Shown here piece by piece: positions 8,791 to 16,115 of a DNA stretch of 34,176 bases. Numbering within the stretch: position 1 is the stretch's first letter; the number at the start of each line of letters is the position of its first letter. Origin of the DNA: Lactobacillus agrestimuris (lineage in GTDB: Bacteria; Bacillota; Bacilli; Lactobacillales; Lactobacillaceae); contig NZ_CALPCQ010000021.1 of the NCBI RefSeq assembly GCF_943193025.1, positions 1 through 34,176 on the forward strand. Reading direction: 5' to 3'. The position numbers and the translations under genes were made by a program. The notes under the pieces were generated by a model. The model saw nothing but the letters and a program-made list of their open reading frames with translations, was not told the origin of the DNA and made no database searches.

Positions 8791-9046
8791 AAAAAAGCAC
8801 TCATCCAAAAGGACGAGTGCTTCGTGATTACCACCTTTAATTCGCTTACTGCTCACACAATAAGCCTTACTAACTACTATCAATAGCTTGTGATGTTAAC
8901 GATTCACAACTCCGTTACCGGCTAAGTATCACCAGTACTGATCATTTCAAACCCATCTTCACTATTTTCGTTATCATGCCTTCTCACCAACTGGCATTCT
9001 CTTTAGAAAACTAGAATAGTTACTCTGTTTTTCAAGATCTTTTAAT
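8791..9046 (-). promoter_or_regulatory. T-box riboswitch, probable methionine specifier
   Basis: On the minus strand the leader starts with the stem I hallmarks AGAGAATGCC and GGTGAGAAGGCA. The T-box sequence follows (minus-strand reading of 8824-8838, AAAGGTGGTAATCAC, with the UGGU that pairs to the tRNA acceptor end). A strong terminator hairpin comes next (stem AGCACTCGTCC / GGATGAGTGCT with a 6-T run, 8791-8821). The best specifier codon is ATG at 8943-8945, in the context TTTGAAATGATC, matching tRNA-Met and the downstream mmuM-mmuP genes. The family call is firm; the specifier is by position only. Confidence 0.88.
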
Positions 9047-9057
9047 TTATTGTCAAT

Positions 9058-9086
9058 AATTTATCATCTATTTTTCATCTTGTCAA
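9058..9086 (-). promoter_or_regulatory. Promoter of the T-box/mmuM-mmuP operon
   Basis: On the minus strand there is a perfect -35 TTGACA (9081-9086), a 17-bp spacer and a -10-like TAAATT (9058-9063). Transcription would start about 10 bases before the T-box stem I. Confidence 0.65.
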
Positions 9087-9112
9087 CAGTGAATTTTATT
9101 ATTAAAAATAAA

Positions 9113-9146
9113 AATAGTGCGCAGGTAAATTACCTACACACTATTT
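9113..9146 (-). terminator. Terminator of the SLAP protein gene
   Basis: AATAGTGTGTAGGTAA and TTACCTGCGCACTATT pair with one bulged position. On the minus strand a run of T follows the stem. Confidence 0.75.
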
Positions 9147-9169
9147 CTTAACTAGTCTGAGATATTTAA

Positions 9170-9508
9170 TTAGTCTTGAGTAACGTCCTTAGTGTTCAAC
9201 CACTTACCATTTGAAACTTTAACGATCTTCTTACCGTTAACCTTCTTTACAGCTTTTGCAGTGTATTCTGAACCCATCTTAACTGACTTGTTAGTCTTTT
9301 CTGCTTTTGCGTTGTATACAGAAACGGTTTGCTTCTTAGTGTCTTTTACAACTACCACAATCTTTTGACCCTTCTTAATTGCTGGATCTGTTGGCGCTAC
9401 TTGTGCTGTTGCAAGTGGTGCTGTTGCTGCACTAACAACTTGACTACCCATACCTGCAAAGCTTAATGCGATAACTACACTTGAAACAACCTTAACTAAC
9501 TTCTTCAT
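9170..9508 (-). CDS. Small secreted protein with one SLAP (S-layer associated) domain
   Basis: 112 residues. A Sec signal peptide covers roughly residues 1-28 (KKL start, hydrophobic core VVSSVVIALSFAGMG, cleavage near VSAA). The mature part is lysine-rich with little else than one copy of the SLAP repeat: KKGQKIVVVVKDTK, then VYNAKAEKTNKSVKMGSEYTA, then the diagnostic end NGKKIVKVSNGKWLNTKDV. In Lactobacillus this domain binds cell wall polymers. The codon use looks adapted (C-ending codons such as AAC, GTT, AAG), unlike the AT-rich genes nearby, suggesting high expression. AGAGG precedes the ATG. It is a single gene with its own promoter and terminator. Confidence 0.85.
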   Translation of the reverse strand: MKKLVKVVSSVVIALSFAGMGSQVVSAATAPLATAQVAPTDPAIKKGQKIVVVVKDTKKQTVSVYNAKAEKTNKSVKMGSEYTAKAVKKVNGKKIVKVSNGKWLNTKDVTQD

Positions 9509-9574
9509 TTTAAATACCTCTATATCTTCACTAATTTAACTCTTGGGATCTTTCATATCCCCTTGACATATATT

Positions 9575-9602
9575 ATTATATAACACCTGTTATTCAATGC
9601 AA
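9575..9602 (-). promoter_or_regulatory. Promoter of the SLAP protein gene
   Basis: On the minus strand TTGCAT (-35, 9597-9602), a 16-bp spacer and a perfect TATAAT (9575-9580), about 65 bases before the start codon. Confidence 0.65.
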
Positions 9603-9813
9603 GTGTTTTTTGAAATTTATTTTGAATTATTTTAAAAATTCACGTTAATAGTTATTCCAAAAGGGGTTTAAAGAAAAATATTTTTAAAATTTTACTTCTA
9701 TATTAAGAATTTAAGATATGAAAACAAAAATTTACATAGTTATTAAAATTTTAGATATTACCAATTAGGTAACTATCTTAGTGTTATATTTTTGAATGAA
9801 ACACACTTGAAAT

Positions 9814-9852
9814 AAAAAATAGACATCCCCATTCCGTTGAATAGAGATGTCC
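9814..9852 (-). terminator. Terminator on the minus strand
   Basis: GACATC (9822-9827) pairs with GATGTC (9846-9851), extended by ATTC/GAAT further in. On the minus strand it is followed by TATTTTTTATTT. No protein gene ends here, so it implies a non-coding minus-strand transcript from the 9855-9945 interval or further right. Confidence 0.6.
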
Positions 9853-9944
9853 AAATTAAACGTTTTTGGTTCTCAGTTCACTTATTGACAGCCCCCGTTT
9901 TTGGATACTGCTTGGGACGCTGTTTTTTGTTATAAAAATTAGGC

Positions 9945-10056
9945 AAACAAAAAAGGTGGCCAAGGCCACCCTAAGACGTCTTTTTGTGACAAGTTACCAA
10001 GCTTGTCTTACGCACGTTGGAAAACGTTGTGCGCTATATATTATCCGATTTTTATT
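9945..10056 (-). ncRNA. Candidate antisense/antitoxin RNA (minus strand)
   Basis: On the minus strand a TATAAT box (about 10056-10061), with a weak TTTATC 16 bp upstream, could start an RNA of roughly 100 bases. It would fold into successive hairpins (10011-10033 CGCAC...GTGCG; 9988-10007 GACAAG...CTTGTC) and end at a perfect terminator, GGTGGCC-TT-GGCCACC followed by six T (9948-9970). It lies upstream of and opposite to the 34-residue peptide gene. This matches the shape of type I toxin-antitoxin loci, but transcription is not shown. Confidence 0.4.
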
Positions 10057-10112
10057 ATAACACGATTTCATTAATGATAAAATATAAATGGTGCGTGATT
10101 AGCGTGATCCTG

Positions 10113-10145
10113 AAGAGGTCACCAACCTCTTTAGCAAAGGAGGTG
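10113..10145 (+). promoter_or_regulatory. Mutually exclusive hairpins around the peptide's Shine-Dalgarno site
   Basis: ACCTCTT (10125-10131) can pair perfectly with AAGAGGT upstream (10113-10119). Alternatively ACCTCTTT pairs, with one bulge, with AAAGGAGGT (10136-10144), which contains the Shine-Dalgarno sequence. The two structures exclude each other, so the site looks built to switch translation of the following peptide. Confidence 0.5.
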
Positions 10146-10151
10146 AACGCA

Positions 10152-10256
10152 ATGGAAAACGCAGCTATATTATTATCCCTTGGTTTAGTACTGTACCAAG
10201 CTTCGCGTTTGGTTGATTCAATCACGAATCTTATTCGTGTAATCAAGCGGAAGTAA
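10152..10256 (+). CDS. 34-residue hydrophobic/basic peptide, candidate type I toxin
   Basis: The peptide starts MENAAILLSLGLVLYQASR and ends RVIKRK: a hydrophobic helix long enough to enter a membrane, then a basic tail. This is the general shape of small membrane-acting toxins (Fst, Hol_Tox and relatives), but I see no exact family match. AAGGAGG stands eight bases before the ATG, one of the strongest ribosome sites in the window, and it is embedded in a two-state hairpin. The gene has its own terminator right after the stop. A likely antisense RNA lies just upstream on the other strand. It could also be a signalling peptide. The existence of the peptide is well supported; the toxin role is inference. 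Confidence 0.6.
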   Translation: MENAAILLSLGLVLYQASRLVDSITNLIRVIKRK

Positions 10257-10263
10257 AACAGCG

Positions 10264-10290
10264 AGATCGTCTTTATGGCGATCTTTTTTA
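10264..10290 (+). terminator. Terminator of the small peptide gene
   Basis: AGATCG (10264-10269) and CGATCT (10279-10284) form the stem, followed by a T-run. It begins eight bases after the stop codon of the 34-residue peptide. Confidence 0.75.
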
Positions 10291-10369
10291 TACCAATTTA
10301 ATTTAGTTAAAATGTGAATTTTAATCAAACATATTTAAAACCCAATAAATCAAGATAAATTTAGACACG

Positions 10370-10420
10370 AAAAAAGGCTTTGTGAATTCAAACTCGTATA
10401 GAATCCGCAAAGCCCTTTTT
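10370..10420 (-). terminator. Terminator of the ABC/NmrA operon
   Basis: A long stem in which GGCTTTG pairs with CAAAGCC, extended with wobble pairs to GAATTC/GAATCC. It is flanked by A6 on the left, giving a T-run on the minus strand, and by T5 on the right. Confidence 0.8.
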
Positions 10421-10457
10421 AATGGGATTTTTTGTAATTACATACTATTAAAATCTA

Positions 10458-11318
10458 TTATTTTTGATAATTTCTAGTTAAAAAGCTTTCCATAGCTTCT
10501 GGCTCATGACCGGTAATATGTGCAAAGTCATCACTCAATCCGTGCAAATAACCCATTGCACCACCAGCATACATTGATGCCAATTCATCACCATCACCTT
10601 CAGAAGCATAAATTCTACCAAATTCTTCTACACTAACTGGGTGATAACCAATTTCATGGTCCGTAACTCTTGTCATAATTTCACCAAGTTCTGGCATTGT
10701 GTATGCCCTACTTTGAGTCAAAAGATAAGTTTTTCTACTTTGCAAAATCTTTTCATCCAAAGCCATATCAGCCATAGCTTCAGCAGAATCTTCCAAACTG
10801 ATAAAACTCATTTCTTGATCGCCAACTGGATAAATCAAGCCTTTTCTTTCAATCAATTCTGGCAAATATGGTACCAATGGATCAGCATACAAACTATTCT
10901 TAGCAATTGCGTAGTTGAATTTAGTTCCTGCAAGACGTCTTGGTAAATATCCGTAAAATGGCGTCATAATAAATGGATTATCTTCTTGGTCAGCAATGAA
11001 ACTCATAGCAACTAAATTCTTAACGCTATCATTTTCCATAGCTTCAAGCACATTTTCAAGTTCGTGAACACGGTCAAAAACTTTGTAAGTTTTACTTGCT
11101 ACATAAATTAAAGTGTCAATTCCCTTAAATGCTGTTTCAAGAGTAAAAGGCTTTTGAAAATCAATTTCTCTAACATCATAACCAGAATCAATTAAATTTT
11201 GTGCATGATTTTTAGTATGAACTAAAGCAATGATATCTTCTTTGGCGATTTTCTTTGATAATTGTTCAACAACCTTGCCACCTAAGTGTCCTGTTGCACC
11301 TGTTACTGCTATTTTCAT
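10458..11318 (-). CDS. NmrA-like NAD(P)-binding protein (quinone oxidoreductase type)
   Basis: 286 residues. The N-terminal Rossmann motif is VTGATGHLGGKV (residues 5-16), the GxxGxxG form of atypical short-chain dehydrogenases. Length and pattern resemble NmrA proteins and NAD(P)H:quinone oxidoreductase 2 (QorB/YtfG), which lack the YxxxK catalytic pair and use or sense NAD(P)H. The gene begins six bases after the last permease gene of the osmoprotectant-type ABC operon and shares its terminator, so it is the operon's last cistron. The functional link to the transporter is not obvious. GAAAGGATGA precedes the ATG. Confidence 0.8.
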   Translation of the reverse strand: MKIAVTGATGHLGGKVVEQLSKKIAKEDIIALVHTKNHAQNLIDSGYDVREIDFQKPFTLETAFKGIDTLIYVASKTYKVFDRVHELENVLEAMENDSVKNLVAMSFIADQEDNPFIMTPFYGYLPRRLAGTKFNYAIAKNSLYADPLVPYLPELIERKGLIYPVGDQEMSFISLEDSAEAMADMALDEKILQSRKTYLLTQSRAYTMPELGEIMTRVTDHEIGYHPVSVEEFGRIYASEGDGDELASMYAGGAMGYLHGLSDDFAHITGHEPEAMESFLTRNYQK

Positions 11319-11324
11319 TAAAAA

Positions 11325-11963
11325 TCATCCTTTCTGAACATCATACCAGTCACTAATCATGATATTTTCAATTAACTTAATTATTATAATGCCAACTAAA
11401 GTAAGGCAAATCGTTAAAATTGTACCCCAAAGAATCGGAACAACTTGTCCAGTTTGCAATCCTTCAAACAGTAAATCTCCCAATCCTCCAGCACTAATTG
11501 TAGAGGCAATCGTAGCAATTGCCATTGCGGAAGCCAGAGTTATTTGCAATCCTGAAAAAATCGCAGGTAATGCTTGTGGAAGTTGAACTTTCAATAGGGT
11601 TTGTGTTTGAGTCATTCCTACCCCTTTGGCAACTTCAATATAAGCTGGATCAACTTCACGAATGCCTGTTATAAAGTTTCGCAAAATGACATACTCACTA
11701 TAAAACGCCAATACAATAATTGCAGTCCATTCACCTAACCCCGTTATAGGTATCAGCAAGGCAAAAAAAGCATAACTAGGTACGGAATAAAGTAATGAAA
11801 AGAAATAGACTAATGAGTTCATCCAATTATCTTTTCGAATAAAAAATATAACTAATAAAACTGCTACAACTAATGCTATTAAAAGTGCCGTTAATACCAT
11901 TCGAGCATGTTCAATCATTAATTGCATCATTTGAGTGGAATTTTCTTGCCAATATTCAATCAT
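11325..11963 (-). CDS. Osmoprotectant-type ABC transporter permease (second)
   Basis: 212 residues with about six membrane segments. The permease EAA-like loop is visible as DPAYIEVAKGVGMTQTQTLL, followed by PQALPAIFSGLQIT, as in OpuCB/ProW-type permeases for betaine, choline or carnitine. The start ATG overlaps the stop of the ATPase gene by four bases (ATGA), with GGAGG seven bases upstream, so translation is coupled. It is the fourth gene in the order binding protein, permease, ATPase, permease, which resembles the YehZYXW/OsmU layout more than Bacillus OpuC. The substrate is not determined. Confidence 0.88.
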   Translation of the reverse strand: MIEYWQENSTQMMQLMIEHARMVLTALLIALVVAVLLVIFFIRKDNWMNSLVYFFSLLYSVPSYAFFALLIPITGLGEWTAIIVLAFYSEYVILRNFITGIREVDPAYIEVAKGVGMTQTQTLLKVQLPQALPAIFSGLQITLASAMAIATIASTISAGGLGDLLFEGLQTGQVVPILWGTILTICLTLVGIIIIKLIENIMISDWYDVQKG

Positions 11964-12727
11964 TTAAATTCCTCCCATAACTTTTTATTTTGACGAACAG
12001 TTGCAATTAATTTTTTGACATAATCTGTTGCAGGATTTGCAACTATCTTTTCAGGTTTATCAAATTGTTCAATTTTTCCATGATTCATTATCATTACTCT
12101 ATCACCTAAGTAGAGTGCCTCGTTAATATCATGTGTCACAAAGAAAAAAGTTTTGTTTTCTAGTTTTTGATGTAAGGCTTTGATTTCTTGTTGAAGATTT
12201 TGTCTAATAATTGCATCCAAAGCCGAGAATGGCTCATCCAATATAAGAAGTGGCGGATTAGTTGAAAGAGCACGGGCTAACCCTACTCTTTGTTGTTGAC
12301 CACCCGATAGTTGACCTGGATAACGATTTTTATATTCTTCCGACTTTAAACTAACTAAATCAAGTAGTTGATCAACAGTCCGGTCAATCTTCTCCTTGTC
12401 CCATCCAAGTAATTTTGGCGTTACAGCGATATTATCAGCGATAGTCATATGAGGAAAAAGGCCAACTGATTGGACAACATAGCCAATATGGCGACGAAGT
12501 TCAACTAAATCACACTTATCCAATTCATGTGTATCAACAATGATCTTTCCACTAGTTGGCTTTTCTAAACCATTAATCATCTTCAAGGTTGTGGTTTTCC
12601 CTGAACCCGATGAGCCAAGAACCGTTACAAATTCACCTTCATTAACGGTGAAGTTCAAGTCAGAAATAATTTCGTTTTTACCATACTTCTTACTAACATT
12701 CGAAAAATTAATAATTGTTTTTGTCAT
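11960..12727 (-). CDS. Osmoprotectant-type ABC transporter ATP-binding protein
   Basis: 255 residues. Walker A GSSGSGKTT (about 38-46), signature LSGGQQQR (140-147), Walker B LLILDEP (160-166) and the switch histidine in FVTHD are all present. It is shorter than OpuCA/ProV (about 380-400 residues) because it has no C-terminal CBS domains, the ionic-strength sensor of those proteins. It overlaps the preceding permease gene by 20 bases and the following one by four. The ABC ATPase call is certain; the substrate class comes from the neighbours. Confidence 0.92.
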   Translation of the reverse strand: MTKTIINFSNVSKKYGKNEIISDLNFTVNEGEFVTVLGSSGSGKTTTLKMINGLEKPTSGKIIVDTHELDKCDLVELRRHIGYVVQSVGLFPHMTIADNIAVTPKLLGWDKEKIDRTVDQLLDLVSLKSEEYKNRYPGQLSGGQQQRVGLARALSTNPPLLILDEPFSALDAIIRQNLQQEIKALHQKLENKTFFFVTHDINEALYLGDRVMIMNHGKIEQFDKPEKIVANPATDYVKKLIATVRQNKKLWEEFK

Positions 12728-13352
12728 GTTTTTCAGCCTTTCTAATCAAGAAATCCATCAACCACATTGAAATCAATGACAATAATGCTACACTAACAGC
12801 ACCAATTACAACGTATTGCATTTTATATAAGCCGAGACCTGTAAAAATCAAAGTACCAAGGCCACCCGCACCAATATATGTAGCAAGCGTTGCACTTGCT
12901 ATAATTTCAACTAATGCAAGCTTAATCCCATTCAAGATATATGGTAAAGCAAGCGGAAATGAAATTTGCTTAAGTAATTGAAATTGATTCATTCCAAGTG
13001 ATAAGCCCACTTCAGAAAAAGTTTGTGGAACCTCATTAAATCCCAAAATTGTATTTACAATTAATGGTGGCAGTGCCAAAACTACTAATGAAATTAAAGC
13101 TGGAATAAAACCAGTTCCAATAAAAGGAATTAAGATGAAAAGTAATGCTAAACTCGGAATTATTCTGAGTAATTGCGAGAAAGTTTGACAAAAGGCCGCT
13201 ACAAATTTATTTCGTGATCCTAGGTAACCAATAGGTAAAGCTATTATCATTGAAATAATTAATGCAGAAAAACTTAACCACAAATGTTGTTCAAGATAAG
13301 TAAAGTATTCTCCAGAGGAAGTTTGAAAATATTTAATAATTTCTGATAACAC
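12708..13352 (-). CDS. Osmoprotectant-type ABC transporter permease (first)
   Basis: 214 residues with about five or six membrane segments. The permease loop reads VPQTFSEVGLSLGMNQFQLL followed by SFPLALPYILNGIK, the binding-protein-dependent permease signature of the OpuC/ProW family. The start is a GTG with AAGGAGG seven bases upstream. It is distantly similar to the other permease of the operon, so the transporter is probably a heterodimer in the membrane. Confidence 0.88.
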   Translation of the reverse strand: MLSEIIKYFQTSSGEYFTYLEQHLWLSFSALIISMIIALPIGYLGSRNKFVAAFCQTFSQLLRIIPSLALLFILIPFIGTGFIPALISLVVLALPPLIVNTILGFNEVPQTFSEVGLSLGMNQFQLLKQISFPLALPYILNGIKLALVEIIASATLATYIGAGGLGTLIFTGLGLYKMQYVVIGAVSVALLSLISMWLMDFLIRKAEKHDKNNY

Positions 13353-13364
13353 TATTTTTCCTCC

Positions 13365-14273
13365 TTATAGATTCTTATTTACCCAATCTTGCGCTACTTT
13401 TTGATAGCTTTGACCATCTACATCAACTTTTTTATTTAATTGACGTAATTCATTTGTGGTAAGTTTTCGATCAATCCTATTCAATAGACTTCTGATCTTT
13501 GGATATTTTCTCAAGGTCTGACTTCTTACTAAAGGCACAAGATTGTACGCTGCCCAAAACTTTTTATTATCATTTAATACGAGAAATTTACTTGTCGCAA
13601 GTTGCCCTTCAGTAGTTGAAGCAGGAGTAATATCACCATTACCACTTGATAAAATTTTGTACTTTAAGCTTGGATCATAAACTTTATGACTCTTAAAGTT
13701 AAACTTCCCATAAGTCTTTTCAAGACCAGGTATACCATCTTCACGTTTATCGAATTCACCCTGTGATACAAAGCGAACTTTATTGGCTTTTTTCTGCAAA
13801 TCTGAAAGCGTATAAATACCATATTTCTTAGCTACAGAAGATCTAATTGCAATCCCCTGGGCATCGTTTCCTGGGGAATAATCTAAAGTAACGAGATTTT
13901 GTTTTAACATTCCATCTCTCGCAATCTGAGCAACGGATTCGGCACCTTTACCAACAATATTATTATTTAGATAAGTTGATGCGATTGTTCCAGTATATTC
14001 AGGATATAAATCTACTTGTCCAGATTTAATAGCTTGAAAAATTACTGAACTAGAAATATTTGGTTTAGTTTTAACTGAATAACCCTCTTTTTTTAGAGCA
14101 TCAGTCCAAATTTGCATGACAACTTTACTTTCTGTAAAATTTTTCGATCCAATAATAATTTGACCATTGCTATTTATTGAGGATATATTTTTTCTTTGCC
14201 ATCCAATAAAAGAGAAAATTCCTATGAATATTACAATTAATCCAATGATTGACCATTTTTTCTTATTAGTCAC
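13365..14273 (-). CDS. Osmoprotectant-type substrate-binding protein, membrane anchored
   Basis: 302 residues. The N-terminus has a single hydrophobic segment (IIGLIVIFIGIFSFIGW) with no lipobox cysteine. It is therefore either an uncleaved membrane anchor or a signal peptide, unlike the lipoproteins usual for this family. The mature part is an OpuAC/OsmF-type binding domain: IIGSKNFTESKVVMQIW at its start and DLYPEYTGTIASTYL, the conserved YTGT loop near the ligand. It is the first gene of the operon, with AGGTGA eight bases before the ATG. Related proteins bind betaine, choline, carnitine, or in some branches other compounds. Confidence 0.87.
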   Translation of the reverse strand: MTNKKKWSIIGLIVIFIGIFSFIGWQRKNISSINSNGQIIIGSKNFTESKVVMQIWTDALKKEGYSVKTKPNISSSVIFQAIKSGQVDLYPEYTGTIASTYLNNNIVGKGAESVAQIARDGMLKQNLVTLDYSPGNDAQGIAIRSSVAKKYGIYTLSDLQKKANKVRFVSQGEFDKREDGIPGLEKTYGKFNFKSHKVYDPSLKYKILSSGNGDITPASTTEGQLATSKFLVLNDNKKFWAAYNLVPLVRSQTLRKYPKIRSLLNRIDRKLTTNELRQLNKKVDVDGQSYQKVAQDWVNKNL

Positions 14274-14323
14274 TTAAATCACCTGTTACTTTTAAATTAA
14301 CAACTATATAAAATATAAACCCT

Positions 14324-14383
14324 TAGTCTTAACTTTTCAAGCTTTTAGTCAAAGAATAGTCTATAACCTTAAGTTTCAGTCAA
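14324..14383 (-). repeat. Two imperfect direct repeats upstream of the ABC operon
   Basis: On the minus strand, TTGACTgAAACTTAAGGTTA...GACTA (14357-14383) and TTGACTaAAAGCTTGAAAAG...GACTA (14324-14352) follow each other with four bases between. Each repeat starts with a -35-like TTGACT. They lie 50-110 bases before the binding-protein gene and may be promoter/operator elements. No regulator is identified. Confidence 0.5.
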
Positions 14384-14511
14384 GAATATAATTAAATAAG
14401 CATATATTTTGCATGTTCAATTAGAACCTACTACAGAAATAAGAAATTGAATTACATTGTTTTTCATATGTATTTTCTATGCAGTGTTAGAAATAAATTA
14501 AAAATAGCAAA

Positions 14512-14548
14512 AAAGGGTGTCAGACAATAAAAGTCTGACACCCTTTAA
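14512..14548. terminator. Bidirectional terminator
   Basis: A perfect 14-bp stem (AAAGGGTGTCAGAC with GTCTGACACCCTTT), seven-base loop. A T6 run follows on the minus strand. It ends the flavoprotein gene. Confidence 0.9.
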
Positions 14549-14552
14549 TTCT

Positions 14553-16007
14553 TTATTTTAAATATTTTTGAGCATTTTGAGCAGCATTTCTACCAGAATA
14601 GAAAGCGTATCCAGCACAAGTACCTGGCATATTAGGACCATAGGTATCTCCTGCTAAGCCTGCTGCATCATTTCCTGTAGCATATACTCCTTTAATTGGA
14701 TCTCCATTTTGATCTTCCAATTCATTTTCTGGAGTTACTTTCAATCCACCCATTGTACAAAATGCACCAATATTCAATTTAAATCCGTAAAACGGAGCTT
14801 TAACTACTGATCTCAAATATTTAGAATCTTTTCCGAAATCTTCATCTTTACCTTTTTCGACAAAGCTATTGTATTGATCAATTGTGGCTTTTAACTTATC
14901 TTTTGGTAAATTCATCTTTTCTGCCAATTCTTCAATCGTATCGGCTTTAAAAATATATGGTTTATTCTGAGCAACGGCTTCATCAATTTCAGTTTGAAGT
15001 TTATCCATCTTTTGACCACGCTTCACATAAACGCCAAGTCCCATGAAGTTACCATTTTCTGCCATTTCTTTGATGATTGAAGAATCTAAAATACTGTAAA
15101 CTTTATTCTGAGAATATAATGCATTACCAGCAAAAGAGAAATTATATATAACAGATTCATCAACGAATCTTTCACCATTTTCATTAACCCATAAAAGAGG
15201 TTGTTGACCTGCAGCAACATTCATTTGACTTTCCATCATCTTAAATGATGGTTGATCTGGATCTTTTAGATATCCTCCAAAGAGCATGGCCATACCAGTT
15301 CCGGCTTTTTGACCGCCAACGCTCCAGCCTAATCTTAATCCATCTCCGGTACCTTTTCCTGAAGACACTGGTATTAATCTAGATAAATCATAGTCTGTTT
15401 CTTTTGCCATCATTTCTGCATTATTCAGGTATCCACCGGCTGCTAAAATCACTACTTTTGATTTAATAGTTTGAATATCACCTGTTGCTTCATCTTTTAT
15501 GGTTACTTCTTTCGAACCATCATAGTTCGTCTTTAAATTAATTGCAGAAACTGATGTTAATAATTCTCCACCAATTTTTTCAAATTTAGGTTGTAATACT
15601 TTATGAATTACAGCATCTCCGAATCCCTTATAAATGTGCCAAGTTGCTTCTCCTGCTCCCATTGCTTGAACGCCTTCATATTCAACGCCTTCATCATGAA
15701 GCCACTTAACGTTTTCTGCACTAGAATCTAAATATTTTTTCCAAATTCTGGAATCTGCTTTATATTTTGAATATTCAACTTCTTCTTTAAGAACACTAGA
15801 AGCTGAGACATTAATTCCTTTTTCCTTTTGTAAATATGATCCAACTGCAAATAATCCTTCGCTATAATTTGCGGAACCACCAGTATGTCTCCCCTTTTCA
15901 ATCATTAAGACAGAGTTGCCATTTTCTTTTGCAGTCAATGCTGCAGCTTGACCAGCGGCACCCGAACCAATTACTACTACATCATACTCATTATTTTTTG
16001 TGATCAT
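14553..16007 (-). CDS. FAD-dependent fumarate-reductase/succinate-dehydrogenase-family flavoprotein without FMN domain
   Basis: 484 residues. The N-terminal FAD motif is VVVIGSGAAGQAAA, followed by EKGRHTGGSANYSEG, the flavin-proximal loop of the family. The C-terminal FAD closure is GVYATGNDAAGLAGDTYGPN. There is no FMN_bind domain, signal peptide or heme motif. It must be a cytosolic reductase that takes electrons from another partner. Substrates in the family include fumarate, 3-oxosteroids and other enoates. I place the start at the ATG at 16007, with AAGGAG 11 bases upstream; a TTG nine bases earlier lies too close to that site. It is divergent from its own LysR gene. Confidence 0.85.
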   Translation of the reverse strand: MITKNNEYDVVVIGSGAAGQAAALTAKENGNSVLMIEKGRHTGGSANYSEGLFAVGSYLQKEKGINVSASSVLKEEVEYSKYKADSRIWKKYLDSSAENVKWLHDEGVEYEGVQAMGAGEATWHIYKGFGDAVIHKVLQPKFEKIGGELLTSVSAINLKTNYDGSKEVTIKDEATGDIQTIKSKVVILAAGGYLNNAEMMAKETDYDLSRLIPVSSGKGTGDGLRLGWSVGGQKAGTGMAMLFGGYLKDPDQPSFKMMESQMNVAAGQQPLLWVNENGERFVDESVIYNFSFAGNALYSQNKVYSILDSSIIKEMAENGNFMGLGVYVKRGQKMDKLQTEIDEAVAQNKPYIFKADTIEELAEKMNLPKDKLKATIDQYNSFVEKGKDEDFGKDSKYLRSVVKAPFYGFKLNIGAFCTMGGLKVTPENELEDQNGDPIKGVYATGNDAAGLAGDTYGPNMPGTCAGYAFYSGRNAAQNAQKYLK

Positions 16008-16031
16008 AATTGTCAATTCTCCTTGTCTTGC

Positions 16032-16059
16032 TTTATAATTTGATAATAAGCGCTTTCAA
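16032..16059 (-). promoter_or_regulatory. Promoter of the flavoprotein gene
   Basis: On the minus strand TTGAAA (-35, 16054-16059), a 16-bp spacer and TATAAA (-10, 16032-16037). The transcript would have a short leader of about 20 bases. Confidence 0.6.
16045..16058 (-). promoter_or_regulatory. cre-like catabolite repression site over the -35 box
   Basis: TGAAAGCGCTTATT on the minus strand agrees with the CcpA consensus TGWNANCGNTNWCA except at the last two positions, with a central AAGCGCTT palindrome. It covers the -35 box and spacer of the flavoprotein promoter, a position that would block transcription when sugars are plentiful. Confidence 0.55.
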
Positions 16060-16115
16060 CAAATATTTACAGATAAAAAATTATTCAACACCTGAAGTAG
16101 AAAGTTCGTGTAAGT

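Noticed and set aside
9866-10060. 64-codon plus-strand frame before the small peptide gene
   Set aside because: It runs through two hairpins and the candidate antisense RNA, has no ribosome site and no coherent composition.
9814-10060. CRISPR array
   Set aside because: Several hairpins occur but no repeated unit of constant length with spacers; none is seen anywhere in the window.
14341-14365. CtsR heat-shock operator (AGTCAAAGAATAGTC)
   Set aside because: Only the first heptad fits RGTCAAA; the second half reads AGTCTAT and the spacing is off, so I report only unassigned repeats.
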